In this document: positions 16,253-24,409 of the stretch, one piece after another
Layout: every line of letters starts with the position of its first letter
Numbering within the stretch: the stretch's first letter is position 1
Assembly: GCA_964553615.1 (NCBI GenBank)
Contig: CAZKMA010000016.1
Location: 1-64,000 of the forward strand
DNA from: DATKUC01 sp964553615
GTDB lineage: Bacteria; Spirochaetota; Spirochaetia; DSM-27196; DATKUC01
Direction: 5' to 3'
DNA length: 64,000 nucleotides
Made by a program: the position numbers and the translations under genes
The notes under the pieces: generated by a model
Told to the model about the DNA's origin: nothing
Databases searched by the model: none
The model's input: the letters and a program-made list of their open reading frames with translations, nothing else

Positions 16253-17454
16253 TCCACCCTCCGCAACTCATAATATAGTGTTTCCAGAGCCATCTCCGCA
16301 TTCATATTGAATTGATCCACGCGAGTCATGTGTTCATGCATTATCCGATTCCATTTCTCCAGCCGCCTCATGTCCCGATGCCTCGTATCTCCCTCGATAT
16401 TCCGTAACTCGGCGGACCCCTGTCGAGTCAGCTCTTCGAGGAAATAGCGGAACGCAGTACGGGTCGGGGCGGCTTTCAGGGTTGTTCCCACTGTCGTGAC
16501 GACAGAGATATCCGGTGCCGACGCCTGAACTGCCTGAATAAATCCGTGGACCAGAAGCCTGATATCGGCAGTACCTGAGAATTCCATCCGAAGAAAGAAG
16601 TCCCGCATTGTCGCACAGCCCTCGCCCGGCAGACGAAAGATTCTCTCGAGCACCCGTTGCGTATCATCCAGACTTCTGTCTCTCAGCGAGTATGAACGGG
16701 TCCGGGAGAGAATTGTCGGCATGATTGCCCCACGGCGCGTCGTTATCAAGAGAAAGTATACTCCCGCAGGAGGCTCTTCGAGTATCTTGAGCAGGGCATT
16801 TCTTGAGCTCGCCTGCATAGCATCCGCATTTTCCACGAGAATTATCTTTCGATTTCCCTGCGTGGTCATGTGCGCCCAGAATGTCGCGCGGCGAATCATG
16901 TTTACCGGAATATTGTCGGTCACCAGTGCGGAGCACACCTTTTCAGCTGCCGAAAGCGCACGTGAGAGGGCCTTTTCCAGGCGTGTTTCGGCCGGAAGCG
17001 GACTACCGGGCGAAAGCTCTTCCGCAGTCTCCTGCAACAGAACAAGATGATTGGTGATTTTCGTGAGACGATTCTCTTCCCCCTCCCACAATACCGAATC
17101 AAACCGTCGGAGCAACTTGCGCAGCGCACGAACATAGAGGAACTGGGAGGGCTCCTTCCGATTCCGGCGGAGCGACTCCCCGCTTGCAAGGATTTCCTGG
17201 AGAAAATAGCGGCTTCCGAGAAGCATGGTATCCTGATGCGTCAGTTGCCGCTGCTGAACACACGACCGGCATCGACAATTCCATTCCGCTGTGCCGGATT
17301 CGCAGGTGAGGGCCCGTGCGATTTCAAGACCGACCGAAAGCTTGCCGGAATACTGCGGTCCGTGCAGAAGCACTGATGCGGGGAACTCTCCGCTCGTAAT
17401 GTCACGGATGAGCTGCGATACCGTCTGTTCCTGTCCGATGATGTTTTCAAACAT
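16249..17454 (-). CDS. holB: DNA polymerase III delta-prime subunit-like AAA+ protein
   Basis: 401 aa. Clamp-loader family: N-terminal FENIIGQEQTVSQLIRDI, a modified P-loop HGPQYSGKLS (Leu where Ser/Thr is usual, as expected in delta-prime, which need not hydrolyse ATP), a cysteine cluster CESGTAEWNCRCRSC (~50-65, zinc module), the sensor-like NALLKILEEPP and ILSRTRSY (an SRC-like motif with Thr for Cys). In the replisome, delta-prime is the rigid stator of the clamp loader. The middle (~90-180) is longer than usual. It sits between cvpA (1-base overlap) and the kinase gene (4-base overlap). A DnaX paralogue is less likely because the P-loop is altered. Confidence 0.9.
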   Translation of the reverse strand: MFENIIGQEQTVSQLIRDITSGEFPASVLLHGPQYSGKLSVGLEIARALTCESGTAEWNCRCRSCVQQRQLTHQDTMLLGSRYFLQEILASGESLRRNRKEPSQFLYVRALRKLLRRFDSVLWEGEENRLTKITNHLVLLQETAEELSPGSPLPAETRLEKALSRALSAAEKVCSALVTDNIPVNMIRRATFWAHMTTQGNRKIILVENADAMQASSRNALLKILEEPPAGVYFLLITTRRGAIMPTILSRTRSYSLRDRSLDDTQRVLERIFRLPGEGCATMRDFFLRMEFSGTADIRLLVHGFIQAVQASAPDISVVTTVGTTLKAAPTRTAFRYFLEELTRQGSAELRNIEGDTRHRDMRRLEKWNRIMHEHMTRVDQFNMNAEMALETLYYELRRVD

Positions 17455-17933
17455 TACGAGCTCAACTTCAACATTCGGCTCGCATACGGCATAAGCGGCA
17501 AAAGCACCCGGGCGAAAGCGCTGTGATCTATGACTGATGTCAGATCCACGAACGGTTGTACACGCATGATAAGAATTATAATAAAAATAAGTACGAGTCC
17601 TTCCGCCATCCCAAGAAAAAACCCGAGCGCGCGATCGAGGCTATCCAGGTTTATCCGTTCAACGAGCCGGTTCAGCGCACTCTCAAAAATCTTGACTACA
17701 ATGTAGACTGCAAGAAACAGCCCGAGAAACGCAACGACCTGGGTCCAGGTCGTGTTCCCGATGTATGGCGCAATCTTTACGGCGACAACGCCCGAGAGAA
17801 GCACTGCCGTAACAATTCCCAGGATTATTGCGGCCATGGACATGAACTCATGAACAAAACCACGCACCAGGGCGCGAACGACGGTGATAAGCAGGACGAT
17901 GATGAATACGATGTCGATACCGGTGATCGTCAT
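17454..17933 (-). CDS. cvpA: CvpA-family inner-membrane protein
   Basis: 159 aa with four hydrophobic helices (~5-23, 30-55, 62-82, 100-122) and the family pattern ITGIDIVFIIVLLITVVRALVRGFVHEF. In E. coli CvpA is needed for colicin V production and envelope stress tolerance; the molecular role is not settled. It is wedged between murG (4-base overlap) and holB (shared base in TAATG), so it is made with a peptidoglycan enzyme and a replication subunit. Confidence 0.9.
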   Translation of the reverse strand: MTITGIDIVFIIVLLITVVRALVRGFVHEFMSMAAIILGIVTAVLLSGVVAVKIAPYIGNTTWTQVVAFLGLFLAVYIVVKIFESALNRLVERINLDSLDRALGFFLGMAEGLVLIFIIILIMRVQPFVDLTSVIDHSAFARVLLPLMPYASRMLKLSS

Positions 17934-19045
17934 TCCCTTCCCTCGCGTCCGCGCTCTGTGCGAATTGCGGCCAAGTATACCGCGTGTGCGATTTGCTCCG
18001 CAGCGTCTCCCCTTCCAATGGCCTGCGCTGCCGCCCCCATGGCACTCCGTTGGTCATCGTCGGCCCCAAGCCGGAGAACGATGTCTGCGAGTCGATCGGC
18101 CGTCGCCGGCTCTTCCATCACAACAGCGGCGCCTCGGTCGGCGAAAAGCTGAGCGTTCCGGACCTGATCTCCTCGGGTACCGGATCCCGAAAGCGGAATG
18201 AGGACGGAGGCCTTCCCGGAGACGGCGATTTCCCAGAGCGTTCCCGCACCGGCACGCGAAACAACAAGATCGGCGGCCTTGAGAATATGGCCGTATTCTT
18301 CACGAATGAACCGTACAGGATAGTAGGATGAGGATCGCTGTGGGGCGGATTCCTCGACTGCAGCACCGGTCTGATGTACCACGAAGAAGACATCAGTCAG
18401 CCTCGGCAGTGCGCGGGCAATGAGTTGATTTATCTGTGCGGCCCCCTGACTGCCTCCCACGACGAAAAGGACCCGCTTGCCGGCCGGAGCCCCGATAATA
18501 CGACGTCCTTCGGCGCCGTTTCCTGAGAAGATTTCACTCCTTACTGGATTTCCCGACACCTGCACTCGATCGCGAATGGACCCTGCAAAATGCGAAACCG
18601 TCTCTTCATACGGCACAAATATCCTTTCGGCGAAACGAGCATTTATCCGGGTTGCAAGTCCCGGATCCATGTCTGATTCATGAGTCAGAACCGGAATCCG
18701 AAGCATTCGAGCGGCGATAACCGGAGGCACGCTGACATACCCGCCCTTCGAAAAGAGAGCAACCGGCCTGAGGTTTCGCAACAGCACATATGAACGGAAG
18801 ATGCCGCCGGCAACTCGAAAAACATCTACCAGGTTTCGCAGCGTAAATTCCCGGCGGAGCTTGCCCGCGGGAATAGCCAGATACCGAATATCCCTTCGCG
18901 AAACGATATCCCTCTCCATTCCTCTCGCGGAACCGATCCAGACAATTTCGCCGTCCCATCGCTTCTTGAGCTCGTCCATGACGGCCAGACCGGGAAACAC
19001 GTGTCCGCCGGTTCCGCCTCCGGTAAAAACAATTGTACGCCCCAT
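17930..19045 (-). CDS. murG: MurG, UDP-GlcNAc transferase of lipid II synthesis
   Basis: 371 aa, glycosyltransferase family 28. It transfers GlcNAc to undecaprenyl-PP-MurNAc-pentapeptide (lipid I to lipid II) at the inner face of the membrane. Visible: GGGTGGH (9-15), the hydrophobic patch FSKGGYVSVPPVIAAR, THESDMDPGLATRINARFAERIFV, VSGNPVR, GGSQGAAQIN and the UDP-binding RAGAGTLWEI. It is the first gene of the run murG-cvpA-holB-HK-RR. No other mur or fts genes are next to it, so it lies outside a division/cell-wall cluster. Confidence 0.96.
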   Translation of the reverse strand: MGRTIVFTGGGTGGHVFPGLAVMDELKKRWDGEIVWIGSARGMERDIVSRRDIRYLAIPAGKLRREFTLRNLVDVFRVAGGIFRSYVLLRNLRPVALFSKGGYVSVPPVIAARMLRIPVLTHESDMDPGLATRINARFAERIFVPYEETVSHFAGSIRDRVQVSGNPVRSEIFSGNGAEGRRIIGAPAGKRVLFVVGGSQGAAQINQLIARALPRLTDVFFVVHQTGAAVEESAPQRSSSYYPVRFIREEYGHILKAADLVVSRAGAGTLWEIAVSGKASVLIPLSGSGTRGDQVRNAQLFADRGAAVVMEEPATADRLADIVLRLGADDDQRSAMGAAAQAIGRGDAAEQIAHAVYLAAIRTERGREGRE

Positions 19046-19198
19046 ACCTACCCTTGTGATGAACCGGCCTTCCCCGTATACTGGATCTTAACATGGGCAA
19101 AACTCTTTGTGCAACGTTGGCCAATTCTCCGAGCGAAAGGACCGGCCATGGCAGCACGGAAACAGATCGAAACCGTTGTTGGACAGTCTGTTGATTTT

Positions 19199-19242
19199 CT
19201 AACACTGCACTGACAGGTTTCTGACACCCTTCTTACAGGATG
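19199..19242 (+). promoter_or_regulatory. Four 11-bp direct repeats (candidate Pho box) before pstB
   Basis: Four head-to-tail 11-mers start at 19199, 19210, 19221 and 19232: CTAACA, CTGACA, CTGACA and CTTACA, each followed by 5 nt. Phased CTNACA hexamers at 11-bp intervals match the layout of PhoB/PhoP binding sites (7+4 bp units in enterics, TTNACA-type repeats in Bacillus). They lie directly before pstB-phoU-phoB-phoR. The last repeat overlaps the ribosome site of the GTG at 19248, unusually close. Confidence 0.65.
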
Positions 19243-19247
19243 GCAAC

Positions 19248-20078
19248 GTGACGGAAGAGAAAGGCATGCGGAATCCCGACAGCCAGAAAATCATGACACC
19301 AGTGGAAAATGGGGAAAAACCCGCCATAGAAATCCGGCGGCTGAACTTCTATTACGGCGCGTTTCACGCAGTGAAAGACGTCAGTATCTCGTTCGGAACT
19401 CATGAAGTTACCGCGCTCATCGGTCCCTCCGGATGCGGCAAAAGCACCGTTCTTCGGACAATGAACCGGATGAATGACCTCATTCCCGATACCAGAACCG
19501 AGGGCGATGTACTGTTTCAGGGCAAGAATATCTACGACAGGGACATGGATGCCGTGGAAATCCGCCGGAGAATTGGTATGGTGTTTCAGCGGCCGAACCC
19601 GTTCCCGAAAAGCATCTATGAAAACATTGCGTGGGGCGCGCGGATTAACGGATACACGGGAGATATGGCGGAACTGGTGGAGATGTCGCTGCGCAAGACA
19701 GCGCTGTGGGACGAAGTGAAGGACAAACTGAAACAGAGCGCCCTTCGTCTCTCCGGGGGGCAGCAACAACGGTTGTGCATTGCCCGCGCCGTTGCCATTC
19801 AGCCGGAGATACTTCTCATGGATGAACCAGCGTCGGCGCTGGATCCCATATCGACCGCGAAGATCGAAGACCTTATCGATGAATTAAAGAAGAACTATAC
19901 CATAGTCATAGTAACGCACAATATGCAGCAAGCGGGTCGCGTGTCTGACCGCACCGCGTTTTTCATGGTAGATGACTCACGGGCCGGATATCTCGTCGAA
20001 TACGGCGACACAAAGGAAATATTCTTCAATCCACAGGATTCACGAACTGAGGCGTATATTTCCGGCCGTTTCGGCTGA
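19248..20078 (+). CDS. pstB: Phosphate ABC transporter ATP-binding protein PstB
   Basis: 276 aa. ABC ATPase of the high-affinity phosphate importer and, with PhoU, part of phosphate signalling. Visible: IEIRRLNFYYGAFHAVKDVS, Walker A GPSGCGKST (59-67), the PstB-typical MVFQRPNPFPKSIYENI, signature LSGGQQQR (168-175), Walker B ILLMDEP and the C-terminal GDTKEIFFNPQDSRTEAYISGRFG. GTG 19248 has AGGA 7 nt upstream; ATG 19266 with GGAAGAG is an alternative and would move the Pho-box array away from the start. It is the first gene of pstB-phoU-phoB-phoR. pstS, pstC and pstA are not in the window. Confidence 0.96.
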   Translation: MTEEKGMRNPDSQKIMTPVENGEKPAIEIRRLNFYYGAFHAVKDVSISFGTHEVTALIGPSGCGKSTVLRTMNRMNDLIPDTRTEGDVLFQGKNIYDRDMDAVEIRRRIGMVFQRPNPFPKSIYENIAWGARINGYTGDMAELVEMSLRKTALWDEVKDKLKQSALRLSGGQQQRLCIARAVAIQPEILLMDEPASALDPISTAKIEDLIDELKKNYTIVIVTHNMQQAGRVSDRTAFFMVDDSRAGYLVEYGDTKEIFFNPQDSRTEAYISGRFG

Positions 20079-20155
20079 TCGCAGGAACACCCGGATACGG
20101 AACGCCGCGTCAGGCTCGTCCGACGCGGATCCGACCCGCAAGAGAGGTATTCAGA

Positions 20156-20815
20156 ATGGAATTACGACACCATTTCTCAAACAGCATGCAACTCCTGTAC
20201 CAGAATATCCTGCGCATGGGTACACTGGTGGAAGAGGCCCATAAGAAGGCGCTCATAGCATTGTCCAACGGAGATCACGATCTTGCGCGTCAGGTCATCG
20301 ATGGCGACATCCATATAGACGAGATGCAGACAACGATTGAGGATCAATGCGCCCGCCTCATTGCAACAGAACAGCCGGTCGCATCCGATCTCCGTGAGAT
20401 CTTCACCGCAGTGAAGATCGTCTCCAATATTGAACGGATCGGTGACCACGCCCGCCATGTTGCGCGCGCGGTCAGTAAGGTATCTGCGCAGCAATTCCTT
20501 GCAACGGTGCCTCGATTCAAGCGACTTGCGGACACCGGTATTTCCATGGTGCATGATGCCCTCACCGCGTTTGTCGAGCAGGACGCCGAAAAGGCGCGAG
20601 AAGTAGCCGGACGGGATGATGAAATTGATCGGATGCATGAAGAACTCAGTGCGGAGCTTGTCCAGATAATGAAGGGCGATCCGGAACTTATTGAACAAGG
20701 TCTCACGATGATCCTGCTTGCCCGGTTCATGGAGCGAATGGGTGACCACGTGACGAACATGTGCGAATGGATAGTGTATGCAAAACAGGGCCGGCACATC
20801 GAACTGAATACCTGA
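20156..20815 (+). CDS. phoU: Phosphate-signalling regulator PhoU
   Basis: 219 aa made of two repeated three-helix PhoU domains. Each repeat has the metal-binding pattern: ASDLREIFTAVKIVSNIERIGDHARHVAR (~75-105) and EQGLTMILLARFMERMGDHVTNMCEW (~180-205). PhoU links the Pst transporter to the PhoR kinase and lowers PhoB activity when phosphate is ample. It lies 77 nt after pstB and 28 nt before phoB. Confidence 0.96.
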   Translation: MELRHHFSNSMQLLYQNILRMGTLVEEAHKKALIALSNGDHDLARQVIDGDIHIDEMQTTIEDQCARLIATEQPVASDLREIFTAVKIVSNIERIGDHARHVARAVSKVSAQQFLATVPRFKRLADTGISMVHDALTAFVEQDAEKAREVAGRDDEIDRMHEELSAELVQIMKGDPELIEQGLTMILLARFMERMGDHVTNMCEWIVYAKQGRHIELNT

Positions 20816-20843
20816 TCCGACGGTAAAGACATACGGAGCAACG

Positions 20844-21536
20844 ATGGCAAAGGAAACAGTCCTTGTTGTGGACGATGAAGAGGATATTCTGGAGCTGATT
20901 GGCTTCAACCTCCGGAAAGAGGGTTATACCGTTCACGAGGTGAAGACCGGAGAGGAAGCGCTCGCCTTCGCGACGCGAAAAAATCCGGATGTTATTGTGC
21001 TGGATCTGATGCTGCCCGGCGTGGATGGGCTCGAGGTGTGCAGAAAATTGAAACAGTCCGAGGCAACACGTGGAATACCCGTCATCATGGTAACTGCAAA
21101 GTCCGAGGACTCGGATATCGTGACCGGACTGGAATTGGGTGCCGACGATTTCATAACCAAACCGTTCAGTCCGAAAGTACTTACCGCGCACCTGCGTGCA
21201 GTCTTGCGCAGATCCCGAGATTCCGATGACGCCGCGGGAGAACCCCTTCTCAGACTGCACAATATCTCCGTCGACATAGCTCGCCATGAGGTTTCAGTAG
21301 GCGACAGTCCGGTGAACCTCTCCGCCACAGAGTTCTCCATTCTCGAATTTCTTGTCAGAAATCCCGGCTGGGTGTTCTCCAGAAATCGCATTATAGATGC
21401 CGTGAAAGGAAAGGACTATCCGGTAACCGAGCGGTCGGTTGATGTTCAGATACTCGGCCTGCGCAAGAAACTCGGTGCCGCGGGCGATCTCATCGAGACA
21501 GTCCGGGGGGTCGGTTACCGAATCCAGGCAGAATGA
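20844..21536 (+). CDS. phoB: PhoB-type response regulator
   Basis: 230 aa, OmpR/PhoB class. A receiver with VVDDEED, phospho-acceptor Asp54 (VIVLDLMLPG) and TKPFSPKVL; then a winged-helix DNA-binding domain (~130-230; LSATEFSILEFLVRNPGWVFSRNRIIDAV, TERSVDVQILGLRKKLG, VRGVGYRIQ). Its place between phoU and phoR identifies it as the phosphate regulator. It is the likely ligand of the repeats at 19199-19242, which would make the operon self-regulated. It overlaps phoR by four bases. Confidence 0.96.
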   Translation: MAKETVLVVDDEEDILELIGFNLRKEGYTVHEVKTGEEALAFATRKNPDVIVLDLMLPGVDGLEVCRKLKQSEATRGIPVIMVTAKSEDSDIVTGLELGADDFITKPFSPKVLTAHLRAVLRRSRDSDDAAGEPLLRLHNISVDIARHEVSVGDSPVNLSATEFSILEFLVRNPGWVFSRNRIIDAVKGKDYPVTERSVDVQILGLRKKLGAAGDLIETVRGVGYRIQAE

Positions 21537-23317
21537 CCATGCCAACCCGCGGATTGACGCTGGTATTCCTCTCGATTCTCGTTGCAGTTCTCTCGATCAC
21601 GGCCTACGCTATTCTCGACCTGAGAGAGTCATCGGATTCGCGAACCAGGAGCTGGGTACAGACATCTGTCGCCGTGACCGCGGATATGGTGGCAACACTC
21701 GCAGATAGTTACAAATCGTCACGGGTTGTGGAAGAGCTCGCACAGACCTCCAGCCAGCTGAAGGTCGGCATCGCAGTAATTGACCGCCGAACATTGGAAG
21801 TTGTCTCTGCAACACCACAATTCCCGTCTCTTCCGCCGGTACTCCTCAAGTCCATTGTCGGTGAACCTCATTCCGGTCCGGGTGATCGGCCCGGTTTCCG
21901 GACTGCGCCACGGTCAGTAGTGCTCGAAGGCGACCGTTATGTCGTTGCAGCGGGACAGCCCGGTAGCGGCAATCCGGCATCAATCACCGATTCTCCCTTC
22001 GTCTATCTCGCGTCGGCAAAAACGGATTCGACATCGGCGAAGACAACGCATCTGGTCCTGATTGTACTGGCCGCGGAATTTTTCGGTGTCGGATTGCTCT
22101 TCTTCATAATGCTACGCACCATCGTCAGCCCCGTGTCTTCTCTCGCTGCCGCCGCGTTTGCTCAGGCACGAAACCGGGACTATCTTCCCTTCCGAACAGA
22201 CGGCTTCTTCATTGCACCGCTCGCGACTTCGCTGAACCTGCTGATGAACGATCTCAATGATCAGGTTCGTACTCTCACACGGGAGCGGAACGAACGGGAA
22301 ACCATTCTTACGAGCATGGTCGAAGGTGTTATCCTTCTGGACGGGGCGTTGAGAATCCGCACCCTGAACGCGGCTGCTGCACGGATGTTTCAGAACAGCA
22401 CGAACGATTCCATTGGCCGAACACTCCTGGATTTCGGCAGAAATACTGCGCTCGTAGATTTCGCGGAACGCGTTCGTGGCACGGTCCTGCCTCTGGAGCA
22501 GAGCATCACCCTCTATCGTGCAACACTTCTGCATGTGCAGGTCCACGGGATATCCCTCTCCGGCCCCGGGAAAACGGAGGTTCTTCTGGTTCTCAACGAC
22601 ATCACTCGTCTGAAGCAGCTCGAACTGGTACGGAAGGACTTCGTCTCGAACGTCTCTCATGAACTGAAGACACCGGTTACATCGATCAAAGGATTCGTCG
22701 AAACTCTGCTCGACAATGAGGAAACCGACCCGGAAACAAGAAATCGATTCCTCTCCATCATTTTGAAGCATGCAGATCGCATCCACTCCATCATAGAGGA
22801 TCTGCTCAGTCTGGCCCGTCTTGAACAGAATGAATCGCCGATTGAAACGAGAGAGAACGATGTAAAAACGATCATTCAAGCGAGCACTGAACTGTGCAGC
22901 AGCGCAGCGAACGCCGGAAACATCTGGTTGAGCGAAGAATACTCGGACTACACCCGGGCACGGGTCAATGAAAGCCTTCTCCAACAGGCGGTGACCAATC
23001 TCATAGACAATGCGGTGAAGTATTCGCCGAAGGGGTCCCACGTCGAGATTCGTGTCGAAGCGACCCCGGAGGAGCTCGTAATTTCAGTGATCGATAATGG
23101 CGCCGGAATCCCCGCGAAAGATATCCCGCGTATCTTCGAACGATTCTATCGAGTGGATCGGGCACGCAGTCGTGACATCGGGGGTACCGGTCTCGGCCTG
23201 GCAATTGTCAAGCATATTGCCATAGCCCACGGCGGTGAGGTAACGGTAGACAGCGAACTCGGGCGTGGGAGCACATTCACCATTCGCATACCGCAACATC
23301 AATCTCCGCGTCAGTAG
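21533..23317 (+). CDS. phoR: PhoR-type phosphate sensor histidine kinase
   Basis: 594 aa. Transmembrane helices at ~8-28 and ~172-196 flank a ~140-residue extracytoplasmic region, longer than in E. coli PhoR, which lacks one. Then a HAMP-like linker, a PAS domain (~255-365, TSMVEGVILLDGALRIRTLNAAAARMF), HisKA with His376 (VSNVSHELKTPVTSIKGF) and HATPase_c (NLIDNAVKYSPKG, DNGAGIP, GGTGLGLAIVKHI). It phosphorylates PhoB when phosphate is scarce. The extracytoplasmic part may sense an additional signal, as in Bacillus PhoR. The 3' end overlaps the convergent GGDEF gene by 7 nt. Confidence 0.95.
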   Translation: MTMPTRGLTLVFLSILVAVLSITAYAILDLRESSDSRTRSWVQTSVAVTADMVATLADSYKSSRVVEELAQTSSQLKVGIAVIDRRTLEVVSATPQFPSLPPVLLKSIVGEPHSGPGDRPGFRTAPRSVVLEGDRYVVAAGQPGSGNPASITDSPFVYLASAKTDSTSAKTTHLVLIVLAAEFFGVGLLFFIMLRTIVSPVSSLAAAAFAQARNRDYLPFRTDGFFIAPLATSLNLLMNDLNDQVRTLTRERNERETILTSMVEGVILLDGALRIRTLNAAAARMFQNSTNDSIGRTLLDFGRNTALVDFAERVRGTVLPLEQSITLYRATLLHVQVHGISLSGPGKTEVLLVLNDITRLKQLELVRKDFVSNVSHELKTPVTSIKGFVETLLDNEETDPETRNRFLSIILKHADRIHSIIEDLLSLARLEQNESPIETRENDVKTIIQASTELCSSAANAGNIWLSEEYSDYTRARVNESLLQQAVTNLIDNAVKYSPKGSHVEIRVEATPEELVISVIDNGAGIPAKDIPRIFERFYRVDRARSRDIGGTGLGLAIVKHIAIAHGGEVTVDSELGRGSTFTIRIPQHQSPRQ

Positions 23318-24363
23318 GCAATGAGGCTCTCGACCTCCACGCGGTTTCGACCGTTCTGTTTCGCCACGTACATGGCGCGGTCCGCGCGGGAAATCCACAT
23401 CTCACGAGACTCACCGGGACGGTACTGGGCAATTCCAAGAGAAGCTGTGATTGAAATCTCGAGTTCTTCGCAGGAAATCCGCTGTTCTTCGAGAGCCATT
23501 CTGACCCGGTCGCCAAACTTCCGTGCCTGTTGCAGTGAAGTATTCGGGAGGAGAACGAAAAATTCTTCCCCTCCGTATCGCCCTACGTGATCGTATTTCC
23601 TCAACTCGTTCTTCAAAGTCTGCCCGATCATCCGGATAAATGAGTCGCCGCACTGGTGCCCATGTTCATCGTTCACCGTCTTGAAGTGGTCGATATCCAG
23701 CATGATGCCGCAGAGCCGCGAACCGGTACGCAGCGAACGATCAATTTCAACGTCGATCATGGTGAACAGACTCATTCGGTTCATGAGACCGGAAAGCACG
23801 TCATATCGAGCTACTCGCTGGAGTTCGCGGTTGGAGCGTTCGAGTTGCTGGTTGACGATTTCGATGTTCTGGTACGCCCGCTTCAGATTGATATTCTGAT
23901 CGAGGACACGGGAAGAAAGCTCTTCCTCCTGTTTTGCCGCTTCGCGGAAAAACTCGCGTTCATGATGGATTTGTGCCTGACTCTGGTATCTGAATCGCGC
24001 CGCACGGATCCGAAGCTCGAGCTCAAGCTCATCAGAGGGATTTTTCATCACGTCATCCGCGCCCGCCTCCATTGCCGGCGCGACCACCTCGTGACTCCAC
24101 GATCGGGACATGAGCACGATCTGCAAGGGACGCTGGTAATAGATCCTCCGTATTTCCCTGCATAACTCGCAGCCAGTGTTCCCCGACAGGTCGACCGAGA
24201 TCAGAACAATGGCAATCTCCGAACGTTCGGCTGCCTCTATAGCACTCTGTTCGCTCCCGACGGAGATGACACGCAATCCTTCCCGCTGGGCTGCGGCCGC
24301 AACGAATGAGCGATACTCCTCATCGGTATCTGCTACAATGCAGCCGAGTTGCTCTCCAGCCAT
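23311..24363 (-). CDS. Diguanylate cyclase (GGDEF) with a degenerate receiver domain
   Basis: 350 aa from ATG 24363, chosen because AGAGGG lies just upstream; an in-frame ATG at 24396 has no ribosome site. The N-terminal ~125 residues have a receiver fold, but the acceptor Asp is replaced by Ser (VLISVDLSGNTG) and the usual Lys of TKP by Asn (MKNPSD). A coiled coil follows (~130-180). The C-terminal GGDEF domain has DVLSGLMNRMSLF, LDIDHFKTVNDEHGH and an active-site GGEEF, so it should make cyclic di-GMP. It is convergent with phoR. With a receiver that cannot be phosphorylated in the standard way, regulation may come from dimerisation or ligand binding. Confidence 0.92.
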   Translation of the reverse strand: MAGEQLGCIVADTDEEYRSFVAAAAQREGLRVISVGSEQSAIEAAERSEIAIVLISVDLSGNTGCELCREIRRIYYQRPLQIVLMSRSWSHEVVAPAMEAGADDVMKNPSDELELELRIRAARFRYQSQAQIHHEREFFREAAKQEEELSSRVLDQNINLKRAYQNIEIVNQQLERSNRELQRVARYDVLSGLMNRMSLFTMIDVEIDRSLRTGSRLCGIMLDIDHFKTVNDEHGHQCGDSFIRMIGQTLKNELRKYDHVGRYGGEEFFVLLPNTSLQQARKFGDRVRMALEEQRISCEELEISITASLGIAQYRPGESREMWISRADRAMYVAKQNGRNRVEVESLIAY

Positions 24364-24409
24364 TTTCCCTCTGTCCGTCTCGTCCATAGCACCCATCTGG
24401 TTTCGACGC

